The notes under the pieces were generated by a model that was not told the origin of the DNA, ran no database searches, and saw only the letters and a list, made by a program, of their open reading frames with translations. The position numbers and the translations under genes are program-made. This document shows, piece by piece, positions 6,604-14,221 of a stretch of 14,376 bases of DNA. The stretch is from positions 1 to 14,376 of the forward strand of contig CAMBHH010000081.1 of the NCBI GenBank assembly GCA_945866505.1. The letters are read 5' to 3'. Positions within the stretch are counted from its first letter, which is position 1. Each line of letters starts with the position of its first letter. Origin of the DNA: Flavobacterium psychrophilum. GTDB lineage: Bacteria; Bacteroidota; Bacteroidia; Flavobacteriales; Flavobacteriaceae.

Positions 6604-8220
6604 TTAATACCCTGTGTTTTGTGATAAATTAGAATTTGATCTTAACTCATTTGCTGGAATGGCAAACAAGAGTCTATAATCAGGTAAATCAACTCCTGCT
6701 TTAACTCCACCTTTCCATTCCCAATTGTATCCGCTTAAGTACTTGCCAAATCGAATCAAATCTTGTCGTCTGTAACCTTCCCAGTATAATTCTTTCGCTC
6801 TTTCATTCAAAACTAAATTTGGGGTTACTTCGCTGGCAGTTACGGTTGTTGCATTTGCATTAGCTCTTTTTCTTAAGTCATTAATATAACCCATAGCTAC
6901 AACTTTGTCACCAAAACCATTGGCCGCTAATTCAGCATACATTAAGTAAGCATCTCCCATTCTAAATAAAGGAAAATCAGTATCAGGAAAAGTAGCAGAA
7001 GAAGCTTTGGCTCCATCTGATCTTACATTAGAAAACTTAGTCAATTTTTTTCCTTGCAAAAACGCGTCTTGATTTGTATCGACCGTTGGGTTGGTTATAG
7101 AAGCAGGATCAGTATTTCCAGCAACATAAGTAACACGAGCGTCATCAGTCCCTACAGTTTCAGCAAACTCTTTACGAACTCTGTACCCTTTCCAGCCAGA
7201 ATCTACGCCAAGTAAAGTTCCTACTGCATTATCACAAGAAGCATGAACTATATACGTCATTCCTCCCCAAGTTTGAGATTTCAAACCATCAGACACTAAT
7301 GGAAAAATAATTTCGTTTTGTGCTCCATTACTATTGTTGTCAGCTTGAAATAATTTTTTTCTATCTGGAATAATGCTATATCCTGAAGCAATAACTTTAT
7401 TAACTGCAAGTAAAGCATCTGCACTTCTATCCGTTTTGGTGTATACTTTTGAGTTTAAAAATAATTTTGCTTTCAACATCCAAGCGGCTGCTTGGTCGGC
7501 TCTACCGTATTCATTAGATTTTGGAGCTGCTAAATCTGCATCAATTGCATCTAATTCCTTAATTATATAATCAAATACGAATTCGCGATTTTGCATTGAT
7601 GGTTTTAAACCTAAAACGTCAGCATCTGTCATAAAAGGAATGTTTCCAAAAACATCAATTCCGTGATAATAAGTAAGCGCTCTTAAAAAACGAACTTCTG
7701 CTCTGAATCTAGTGATTTGAGTTTTTAATTCTTCACTTACACCTCTGCTACTTAGCTTTTCTGGAGTCGTTTCTCTTAAAAATTCATTACACAAACCAAT
7801 TTGGAAAAATACTCTGGCAAAAAAAGCTTCTGTAAAAACGTTGTCTTTATCCCAAGTATTAAAATTCAAATCTTTGATCGTTTTGTTATCGCTTTCTCCC
7901 CAAGCAATCATTGCTTCGTCTGTAGTTAATTCTTGACATTGCCAATAACCTCTCATATATTGCGAGAATCCTTCATCTACTGACGAACCCAAGTCTGATT
8001 GTCCCGAAGGGCCTTCTTGTCCCGTAACTACAAATCCTGCATAAATCTTGGCCAAAAACTGTTTGTAAGAGCCTGGATTTGATGCAAAGTAGGCTTCGCT
8101 TATCGCCTGATCATCGTCTTTAGGCGCAATATTTAAATCATCTAAGCAAGAACTTAATGAAAACAAGATAGATAAAACTAATACCCACTTTAAATTCTTT
8201 ATTTCTAGTAATTTTTTCAT
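6604..8220 (-). CDS. susD: SusD-like starch-binding outer-membrane lipoprotein
   Basis: 538 residues, normal for the SusD/RagB family. The signal peptide ends in LFSLSSC, placing the lipidated cysteine at residue 25, followed by LDDLNIAPKDDD. The helical TPR-like body contains the usual RAEVRFLRALTYYHGIDVFG stretch and the closing family signature IPANELRSNSNLSQNTGY. SusD caps the SusC barrel and delivers oligosaccharide to it. The start lies 19 bases after the susC stop, so the two are co-transcribed. Starch or maltodextrin as ligand is inferred from the amylase and transporter nearby; SusD homologues for other glycans look alike at this level. Confidence 0.95.
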   Translation of the reverse strand: MKKLLEIKNLKWVLVLSILFSLSSCLDDLNIAPKDDDQAISEAYFASNPGSYKQFLAKIYAGFVVTGQEGPSGQSDLGSSVDEGFSQYMRGYWQCQELTTDEAMIAWGESDNKTIKDLNFNTWDKDNVFTEAFFARVFFQIGLCNEFLRETTPEKLSSRGVSEELKTQITRFRAEVRFLRALTYYHGIDVFGNIPFMTDADVLGLKPSMQNREFVFDYIIKELDAIDADLAAPKSNEYGRADQAAAWMLKAKLFLNSKVYTKTDRSADALLAVNKVIASGYSIIPDRKKLFQADNNSNGAQNEIIFPLVSDGLKSQTWGGMTYIVHASCDNAVGTLLGVDSGWKGYRVRKEFAETVGTDDARVTYVAGNTDPASITNPTVDTNQDAFLQGKKLTKFSNVRSDGAKASSATFPDTDFPLFRMGDAYLMYAELAANGFGDKVVAMGYINDLRKRANANATTVTASEVTPNLVLNERAKELYWEGYRRQDLIRFGKYLSGYNWEWKGGVKAGVDLPDYRLLFAIPANELRSNSNLSQNTGY

Positions 8221-8239
8221 TTTAATTTATTTTTTAATA

Positions 8240-11158
8240 TTAAAAATTAGCATTTACACCCAACAGAAACATTCTTGCTCTAGGAAAGATTGTCCCATCA
8301 ATTCCGTTATTGAAAACCTCTGGATCAATTCCTTTGTAATCAGTAATTGTCAAAACATTCTGAACACCACCATACAGCCTTAATGAATACTTATCTGTGT
8401 TGAAAACAGATCTAAAATTATATCCTAAAGTAATGTTGTCTAGTTTTAAGAACGAAGCATCCTTTATATAATAATCAGATTGTTTAGATGCAGCGATAAA
8501 ACTAGTCGTACTATAATCGACTGGCGAGTTATTAATAGTTTGATTAAACGTATCATTAATAGTTCCCAAGAAAGCTCTACTGGCATTTACATCGTCATAA
8601 ACATAATTTCCAATACTTGCTCTCCAAGCCATCGCGTAGTCCCAATTTTTATAGAATGTTCCATTAAACATAAGACCCATAGTTACATCAGCCTGTGGCT
8701 TTTTGTAATTGTATTGATCACTACTATCAATTTTTCCGTCCTCATTTCTATCGACAAAAACACCTTCCATTGGCTTACCGTCTGCGGTATACACTTGCTC
8801 ATAAACTCTAAATGAAAAAGGAGATAATCCGATGGTATGCGTTTGAATAAAAGCTCCTAATCCAACTCCTCCTTGAGGGTCGTTATTGGTAGCTATATCT
8901 GTAATTTCAATTTTGTTGTACGTAACATTATAGTTAAGCCCTAAAGTGAAATTATCTTTTTGAACTGCATCAAAATTCAAGCTGAAATCAATTCCTCTTG
9001 TTTCAAGTGAACCAATATTTGTAGGTCCGTAAACTGCTAAATTTTGGAGCGCACCCAGTTTGGTATTGGCAAACAAATCTATAGTCTCAGAGAAATAAGC
9101 ATCTATAGAGGCTTTCAACCTATTGTCAATAAAGGCGACATCTAATCCTGCATTATAATTTTTTTTCCTTTCCCATTTCAAGTTTGCGTTGTAACCGTCA
9201 GGTTTAGAAATGACAATAAACTCATTACCAAATTGATAATAGTTATTTCCCGAAGTTGAATACTTTTTGATCCAAGCTATCGATTGTCCCAAATCTTGCT
9301 GACCTGTCTCACCGTAACTTAATCGGAGCTTTGCCTCCGAAAAAATTTTGGAATCTTTAAGGAAGCTTTCTTCTTTCATTTTCCACGCAAAAGCAACTCC
9401 TGGAAAATTTGCCCATTTATTTACTGGAGAAACCCTTGTTGAACCATCTCGTCTAAAATTGACTGTCAATAAATATTTATCATCATATCCTAAATTCAAA
9501 CGACCAAAAAAGGCTTGCAAATTATTCCCCGGATCTGTGTAAATATCTTCTCTAACCTCCTCATTTACTCCTAAACCAAATAAATTTCTGTTTCCTGAAT
9601 AATAATTTTGATAATCTTTTTGCGTGTATTCGTAACCTCCTAATAGATCAAAATTCAATTTGCCAAATGCTTTTGTATAATTCAACTGCGCATTTAGGTT
9701 ATCATTTCTATTATGAAACCAACTTTCTGAATAAGACCCAATTTGTGTGGTTGGTAAATTTGGATTATTATTAAACCCTGATCTTGAAAACGGATTTACG
9801 GTTACACTTCCATCTCCATCTTGCTTCTCCATACCAGCATTAATAATAGCTCTCAATTCAGGCAAAAAATGAAATTTATAATCTATATTAATATTTCCAA
9901 AAAATCGAAATTGATTTCCGACGTTTCTTGTCTCCTTTAATAAACTTACTGGATTTGAGGTTCCTCTTGGCTGTCCTCCAACAATCCATTCCGTGTAACC
10001 CGCATAAATTGAAGTCGGGTCGTATACTGACTGTGTTGGGTCATAAGAAATAGCGCTTCCTATTGCTCCTTCATTTGCATTCTGTCTAAAAGTGTACGAA
10101 TAATTTCCTGTTAAGTTAACTCTTAAGTGATTATCAAAAAAACTTGGGTTCAATGAAATAGACGCCGTAGATCTTTTAAAATTAGAAGTATCTAAAATAC
10201 CATTATTATCGGTATTTCCGATGGTTAATCTTGAAGGCACCGTTTTGAAAAGATTACCCAAAACAGACATATTTATATCCGATGTAAACGAATTACTAAA
10301 AATTTCATCTTGCCAATCTGTGTTTGAAGTTCCTAAAAGATTTGCTTTTAAAGGCGCTTTTTCGGTTATTAAGGATCGAAATTCATCAGCATTGTAAACA
10401 TCTATTTTTCTAGCCAATGTATTTAATGTCGTAAACGTGTTTAATGAAACTTGTATGTCTTTCTTAGACCCTTTTTTGGTAGTAATAAGAATAACACCAT
10501 TCGAACCTCTATTTCCGTAAATTGCAGTTGCAGAAGCATCTTTCAAAATAGAGAAAGATTCAATATCGTTAGGGTTTATGGCAGATAAACCTCCGTCTAT
10601 AGGCAATCCATCCACAACAATTAACGGACTATTATTTGCTAGTAAGGAAGAACCTCCACGAATTCTAATCACAGGATCACTACCTGGAGTTCCTGAAGAT
10701 GTAACAACCACACCCGCGGCTCTACCATTTAATAAACCGTCAACGTTTAAAATGGCTCCTTTATTGAAGTCTTTAGCTGTAATTAAAGCAACGGCTCCTG
10801 TAGCATCTTTCTTTTTTACAGTTCCATAACCAACTTGAACAACAACTTCTTTCAGCTCATTAGCATCATCTGCAAGACTTACATTTAATGTTTGTTGATT
10901 ATTGAAAGTTATTGTTTGACTGGAGTAACCAATAAAGGTAAAAACGATTTTATCACCTTTATTTATTTTTTGCAATTTATATTTACCGTCAAAATCTGTT
11001 TGTGTTCCGTTTGCAGAACCTTGAATTACTACATTTACACCAGGAATAGGCTGATTGGTTTTTGAATCTACAACCGTACCTACCAATGTTACTTGTGCAA
11101 GAACGCTGAAGGGTAAAAATAGTAATAAAAATAACAACTTTTTGTAAATTGTTTTCAT
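8240..11158 (-). CDS. susC: SusC-like TonB-dependent maltodextrin importer
   Basis: 972 residues. Residues 1-22 are a signal peptide (ending SVLAQ). Residues about 24-97 are the carboxypeptidase-regulatory-like domain (GTVVDSKTNQPIPGVNVVI). A TonB-box-like stretch ELKEVVVQVGYG lies at 101-112, and the plug domain at about 115-230 carries IRIRGGSS, PLIVVDG and the SusC signature ATAIYGNRGSNGVILITTKKG. The rest is the 22-strand barrel, ending in phenylalanine as outer-membrane barrels do. It imports oligosaccharides into the periplasm with energy from TonB, paired with SusD. It is the first gene of the operon. A TACCTTTG -7 element lies 85 bases upstream of the ATG, and a putative LacI operator covers the expected -33 region. 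Confidence 0.96.
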   Translation of the reverse strand: MKTIYKKLLFLLLFLPFSVLAQVTLVGTVVDSKTNQPIPGVNVVIQGSANGTQTDFDGKYKLQKINKGDKIVFTFIGYSSQTITFNNQQTLNVSLADDANELKEVVVQVGYGTVKKKDATGAVALITAKDFNKGAILNVDGLLNGRAAGVVVTSSGTPGSDPVIRIRGGSSLLANNSPLIVVDGLPIDGGLSAINPNDIESFSILKDASATAIYGNRGSNGVILITTKKGSKKDIQVSLNTFTTLNTLARKIDVYNADEFRSLITEKAPLKANLLGTSNTDWQDEIFSNSFTSDINMSVLGNLFKTVPSRLTIGNTDNNGILDTSNFKRSTASISLNPSFFDNHLRVNLTGNYSYTFRQNANEGAIGSAISYDPTQSVYDPTSIYAGYTEWIVGGQPRGTSNPVSLLKETRNVGNQFRFFGNINIDYKFHFLPELRAIINAGMEKQDGDGSVTVNPFSRSGFNNNPNLPTTQIGSYSESWFHNRNDNLNAQLNYTKAFGKLNFDLLGGYEYTQKDYQNYYSGNRNLFGLGVNEEVREDIYTDPGNNLQAFFGRLNLGYDDKYLLTVNFRRDGSTRVSPVNKWANFPGVAFAWKMKEESFLKDSKIFSEAKLRLSYGETGQQDLGQSIAWIKKYSTSGNNYYQFGNEFIVISKPDGYNANLKWERKKNYNAGLDVAFIDNRLKASIDAYFSETIDLFANTKLGALQNLAVYGPTNIGSLETRGIDFSLNFDAVQKDNFTLGLNYNVTYNKIEITDIATNNDPQGGVGLGAFIQTHTIGLSPFSFRVYEQVYTADGKPMEGVFVDRNEDGKIDSSDQYNYKKPQADVTMGLMFNGTFYKNWDYAMAWRASIGNYVYDDVNASRAFLGTINDTFNQTINNSPVDYSTTSFIAASKQSDYYIKDASFLKLDNITLGYNFRSVFNTDKYSLRLYGGVQNVLTITDYKGIDPEVFNNGIDGTIFPRARMFLLGVNANF

Positions 11159-11242
11159 ACTTTTTGTTTAAATTAATTAGGTTATTGTTTGAAATTACCT
11201 TTACTTCGAACTTCAAAATTAGATAATTATTAATACTTACAA

Positions 11243-11250
11243 CAAAGGTA
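11243..11250 (-). promoter_or_regulatory. susC promoter -7 element
   Basis: Minus strand TACCTTTG is an exact match to the Bacteroidota TAnnTTTG element. No clear TTTG -33 box is present at the right distance; that region is taken by the putative operator at 11266-11281, whose TTTTCG may serve as a weak substitute. Transcription would begin near 11236, leaving a leader of about 78 bases. Confidence 0.65.
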
Positions 11251-11265
11251 AAAATTTAATCCGTT

Positions 11266-11281
11266 ACGAAAACGTGATAGT
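11266..11281 (-). promoter_or_regulatory. Putative LacI-family operator, site B
   Basis: On the minus strand this reads ACTATCACGTTTTCGT, identical to site A. It sits 15 bases upstream of the susC -7 element and directly next to the lacI -33 TTG (11283-11285), so one bound regulator could control both divergent promoters. Confidence 0.7.
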
Positions 11282-11282
11282 G

Positions 11283-11312
11283 TTGAAAAGTTTTTCCTTT
11301 TTAATAATTTTG
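11283..11312 (+). promoter_or_regulatory. lacI promoter (-33 TTG, -7 TAATTTTG)
   Basis: TTG at 11283-11285 and TAATTTTG at 11305-11312 are separated by 19 bases, matching the Flavobacterium promoter pattern TTG-N17-23-TAnnTTTG. The regulator start codon lies 74 bases further on. Site B touches its upstream edge, suggesting autoregulation. Confidence 0.7.
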
Positions 11313-11386
11313 TGCCTGTATAATTACCAAAATCTAATAAATATTTTATCTTTATTAAGAAAATGATTTTTATCAAATTTTAAAAC

Positions 11387-12424
11387 ATGAAAAAGAAAGT
11401 AACCCTAAAACAAATTGCAAAAGAACTAGATGTATCGATTTCAACAGTTTCAAAATCATTGAGAAACAGCCTTGAAATTGGCGAAGAAACGAGACTAAAA
11501 GTTCAGGCTTTTGCGAAGTTTTATCATTACAAACCCAATAACATTGCACTAAGTTTAAAAAACAGAAAAACAAAAACCATTGGAATTATTATTCCCGAAA
11601 TTGTACATTATTTTTTTTCAACCGTCATCGATGGCATCGAACATATTGCCAATGATAATGGCTATAGTGTGATTATTTGTTTGTCAGACGATTCTTTTGA
11701 CAAAGAAGTGCTCAATATGGAAATGTTAGCCAATGGCAGTATCGACGGATTTATTATGTCGCTTTCTAAAGAAACCCAATATAAAGGCGATTTTCACCAT
11801 ATTACCGAAGTCATCAGTCAAGGAATGCCTGTAGTTATGTTCGATAGAGTGACGAACGACATCCTTTGTGATAAAGTAATTATTAACGATGAGCTAGCGG
11901 CTTACGAGGCCGTTCAAAGTTTGATTGATAAGGGAAAGAAAAAAATTGCTCTTGTTACCACTGTCGATTATGTGAGCGTTGGAAAATTTAGAACTGATGG
12001 ATATACCAAAGCGCTACGAGATAATGGATTGCCTTTTGATGAAAATTTAATTATTAAAATTGAAAACGTTGACAATTGCGAAATCACAATAGCCCAACTA
12101 CTTGAAGACAAAGCTTTTGATGCTGTTTTTGCGGTTAACGAATTATTTGCAGTAACCATCATCAAAATGGCTAATAAAAGAGGAATTAAAGTTCCTGAAG
12201 ATCTTGCAGTTATAGCTTTTACAGATGGAATTATATCCAAATATTCAACGCCAACTATTACAACTGTAAGCCAAAACGGACTAGAAATGGGAAGCGTAGC
12301 AGCAAAAATGCTTATTGAAAGATTGGAAGCCGAAGAAGAAGCAATAGAAACAGAAGAAAATGACGAAGTTTACAAGACCGTTGTAATTGAAACGCATTTA
12401 ATAGAGAGAGAATCAACTCATTAA
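11387..12424 (+). CDS. LacI-family transcriptional regulator of the starch locus
   Basis: 345 residues. Residues about 5-26 (VTLKQIAKELDVSISTVSKS) are the LacI helix-turn-helix, and residues about 49-60 (KPNNIALSLKNR) are the hinge that contacts the centre of the operator. Residues 65-345 form the periplasmic-binding-protein-like effector domain, with TIGIIIPEI, the FRTDGY segment at 201-206 and AFTD at 277-280. The C-terminal part has an acidic stretch (EAEEEAIETEEND) before the last strand, a mild extension. It is divergent from susC and lies between the uptake operon and the transporter gene. It probably binds the 16-base sites A, B and C and responds to maltose or a maltodextrin. Whether it represses or activates cannot be told from sequence. 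Bacteroides uses the unrelated regulator SusR for the comparable system. Confidence 0.93.
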   Translation: MKKKVTLKQIAKELDVSISTVSKSLRNSLEIGEETRLKVQAFAKFYHYKPNNIALSLKNRKTKTIGIIIPEIVHYFFSTVIDGIEHIANDNGYSVIICLSDDSFDKEVLNMEMLANGSIDGFIMSLSKETQYKGDFHHITEVISQGMPVVMFDRVTNDILCDKVIINDELAAYEAVQSLIDKGKKKIALVTTVDYVSVGKFRTDGYTKALRDNGLPFDENLIIKIENVDNCEITIAQLLEDKAFDAVFAVNELFAVTIIKMANKRGIKVPEDLAVIAFTDGIISKYSTPTITTVSQNGLEMGSVAAKMLIERLEAEEEAIETEENDEVYKTVVIETHLIERESTH

Positions 12425-12431
12425 AAAATTT

Positions 12432-12556
12432 CAATACCAATAGCAATTTCAATATTCAATTGTATTCTAATCCGCATTTATTTTTTTCATTGATATTGTT
12501 ATTGTAATTACCTTTGTTATTGTCATTGATATTGCTATTGATATTGCTATTGATTT
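12432..12556. repeat. Inverted arrays of a CAATNN / ATTGNN hexamer
   Basis: CAATNN units occupy 12432-12455, and complementary NNATTG units fill about 12489-12554. The stretches 12432-12453 and 12525-12546 are inverted copies matching at 20 of 22 positions, so the region could fold into a long stem with a loop of about 71 bases. Confidence 0.6.
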
Positions 12557-12571
12557 TAAAAACTTATTCAC

Positions 12572-12587
12572 ACTATTACGTTGTAGT
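12572..12587 (+). promoter_or_regulatory. Putative degenerate LacI-family operator, site C
   Basis: ACTATTACGTTGTAGT matches sites A and B at 13 of 16 positions and, like site B, is preceded by CAC/AAC-type sequence. It lies 152 bases upstream of the transporter gene. The three changes break part of the inverted repeat, so binding could be weaker. Confidence 0.45.
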
Positions 12588-12604
12588 TTTTGAAATTAAT
12601 ACTT

Positions 12605-12639
12605 TTCTAATTTCTAGCTTCTAACTTCTAACTTCTTTT
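12605..12639 (+). repeat. Heptamer tandem repeat (TTCTAAY)
   Basis: Five consecutive 7-base units: TTCTAAT, TTCTAGC, TTCTAAC, TTCTAAC and TTCTTTT. The two middle copies are exact. Confidence 0.7.
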
Positions 12640-12696
12640 AATACATTTACAGAATTCAAAACTGTTACTTTTACTTCGAAAAATAAGTTAAGTTTT

Positions 12697-12715
12697 GATA
12701 AGCAAGGTGCTTATC
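12697..12715 (+). promoter_or_regulatory. Perfect hairpin in the transporter leader
   Basis: GATAAGC and GCTTATC (12697-12703 and 12709-12715) pair perfectly around AAGGT, ending 24 bases before the ATG at 12740. No T run follows, so it is not a terminator. It could be a second protein-binding site or an mRNA structure. Confidence 0.4.
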
Positions 12716-12739
12716 GTACATTTAATATAATATACGATA

Positions 12740-14071
12740 ATGAAAAAACCCAAATTAAGTTTTTGGCAAATCTGGAATCTAAGTTTTGGATTCCTCGGAG
12801 TACAAATTGGATATTCCCTTCAAAATGGTAATACCAGCAGGATATTAGAAGCCCTCGGCGCTGATGTGCACAGCATTGGATATTTTTGGCTAGCAGCACC
12901 TCTTGCAGGTTTAATTGTTCAGCCCATCATTGGACTTTCAAGCGATAAAACTTGGACACGGCTTGGACGCAGAATTCCATTTATCTTTTTTGGTGCAATC
13001 GTTTCAGCATTGGCCATGTTTTTTATGCCCAATGCGGAATACTTTACCTATTTGTTACCACCATTATTTTTTGGTGCCGTAATGCTTCTCTTGATGGACA
13101 CGTCGTTCAATGTAACCATGCAACCCTTTAGAGCCTTAGTTGGCGATATGGTCAATGATGAACAAAAAAATCTTGGCTATTCTTTGCAAAGTGCTTTAAT
13201 CAATTTTGGAGCTGTTTTCGGTTCACTATTGCCTTGGATTCTTGCCAAAGCTGGAGTTGCAAATGTACCAGCAGCTGGCGAAAAAGTGGCAGCTTCAGTA
13301 ATCTGGTCTTTCTATGTTGGAGGAGCAATTTTGTTGGCAACCGTTCTTTGGACCGTTTTTAGAACCAAAGAATATGCTCCAAAAGAGCACGCAGAATACA
13401 ACGACATCGACCTTGAAGCTAAAACTGTAACCGAAAAAACAAGCATCGTCAAATTGCTTCAAAATGCCCCAAAAATATTTTGGCAGCTGGGAATTGTACA
13501 ATTCTTTTCTTGGTTTGCCCTATTTTTAATGTGGGTTTATACTACCAGAGCCATCGCAAACCAAGTTTGGGGTCCTGAAGCCTTAGACGCAAAATCAATC
13601 GGGTTCAATGAAGCTGGAAGTTGGACAGGAGTTATGTTCGGTTTTTATAGTGCAGTTGCAGCCTTATTTTCTTTCCTTATCCCAAAAATTGCAAAATCAA
13701 TTGGCAGAAAGAAAACCTATAGTTTTTCACTTTTACTCGGAGGAATTGGATTGGCATCGATGTATTTTGTACACGACAAAAACGTTCTTTTATTATCTAT
13801 TTCTGGAGTAGGCTTAGCTTGGGCAGCCATTTTAGCCATGCCTTATGCTATGTTATCTGGTTCCTTACCAGCCGACAAAATGGGAGTTTATATGGGATTG
13901 TTTAACGCAACCATCACGATTCCACAAATCGCTGCGGGATTATTAGGAAGTACAATTATTACTTTGCTTGGAGGTTTCCCAATCGCGATAATTGTAGTAG
14001 CAGGAGTTTCTATGTTGATTGCCGGTTTGGCAGTCTTTTTTGTTAAGGAACACATATCAACAGTTAAATAA
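12740..14071 (+). CDS. MFS sugar transporter, SLC45/maltose type
   Basis: 443 residues with about 12 hydrophobic segments and a hydrophilic central loop near 207-235. The signature between helices 2 and 3, GLSSDKTWTRLGRRIPFI (65-82), and the segment DTSFNVTMQPFRALVGDM (120-137) are typical of the SLC45-like branch of the major facilitator superfamily, which includes bacterial maltose and sucrose transporters. It probably moves maltose or short maltodextrins across the inner membrane, completing uptake begun by SusC and SusD. It is followed by beta-phosphoglucomutase on the same strand, which supports maltose as substrate through a phosphorylase route. The ATG at 12740 begins the conserved N-terminus MKKPKLSFWQIWNLSFGF. 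Substrate is inferred, not shown by any single residue. Confidence 0.9.
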   Translation: MKKPKLSFWQIWNLSFGFLGVQIGYSLQNGNTSRILEALGADVHSIGYFWLAAPLAGLIVQPIIGLSSDKTWTRLGRRIPFIFFGAIVSALAMFFMPNAEYFTYLLPPLFFGAVMLLLMDTSFNVTMQPFRALVGDMVNDEQKNLGYSLQSALINFGAVFGSLLPWILAKAGVANVPAAGEKVAASVIWSFYVGGAILLATVLWTVFRTKEYAPKEHAEYNDIDLEAKTVTEKTSIVKLLQNAPKIFWQLGIVQFFSWFALFLMWVYTTRAIANQVWGPEALDAKSIGFNEAGSWTGVMFGFYSAVAALFSFLIPKIAKSIGRKKTYSFSLLLGGIGLASMYFVHDKNVLLLSISGVGLAWAAILAMPYAMLSGSLPADKMGVYMGLFNATITIPQIAAGLLGSTIITLLGGFPIAIIVVAGVSMLIAGLAVFFVKEHISTVK

Positions 14072-14077
14072 AACACA

Positions 14078-14096
14078 TCTGGGCAGAGTTCCCAGA
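14078..14096 (+). repeat. Small hairpin after the transporter gene
   Basis: TCTGGG (14078-14083) pairs with CCCAGA (14091-14096) around a 7-base loop, seven bases past the transporter stop. It lacks a T tract and is therefore not a standard terminator. It may reflect a repeat or an mRNA-end structure. Confidence 0.4.
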
Positions 14097-14115
14097 GGGT
14101 ATTAACGAAATGATA

Positions 14116-14167
14116 GCCACGGATTCACAGATTTACAAAAATCTTTTTCAATCTGTGAATCTGTGGC
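14116..14167. repeat. Long inverted repeat between transporter and pgmB
   Basis: GCCACGGATTCACAGATT (14116-14133) and AATCTGTGAATCTGTGGC (14150-14167) are inverted copies at 17 of 18 positions, with the one difference forming a G-U pair in RNA. The 16-base loop is AT-rich. I recall similar sequence as an intergenic repeat in Bacteroidota, unverified here. A further small hairpin, TCGAAG/CTTCGA, follows at 14175-14191. Confidence 0.65.
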
Positions 14168-14221
14168 AAAAAAATCGAAGAAGAACTTCGAGGAATTAAA
14201 CCTAGAGAGATTAAAAAATTA

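Larger units (their letters stand above)
12425..12739. other. Intergenic region between regulator and transporter, repeat-rich
   Basis: These 315 bases hold no gene. They contain hexamer repeats on both strands (12432-12556), a degenerate operator copy (12572-12587), a heptamer tandem repeat (12605-12639) and a perfect hairpin close to the transporter start (12697-12715). TACCTTTG at 12509-12516 matches the -7 consensus but lies inside the hexamer repeat, and its nearest TTG is only 16 bases upstream, so I do not call it a promoter. No strong terminator for the regulator gene is visible. Confidence 0.75.

Noticed and set aside
10429..10439. TCGTAAACGTG, resembling part of the putative operator
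   Set aside because: Only 10 of 16 positions match when extended, and it lies inside the susC coding sequence.
12509..12516. TACCTTTG as a -7 element for the transporter gene
   Set aside because: It matches the consensus but is embedded in hexamer repeat sequence, has no TTG at 17-23 bases, and would place the start more than 200 bases from the gene and upstream of operator copy C.
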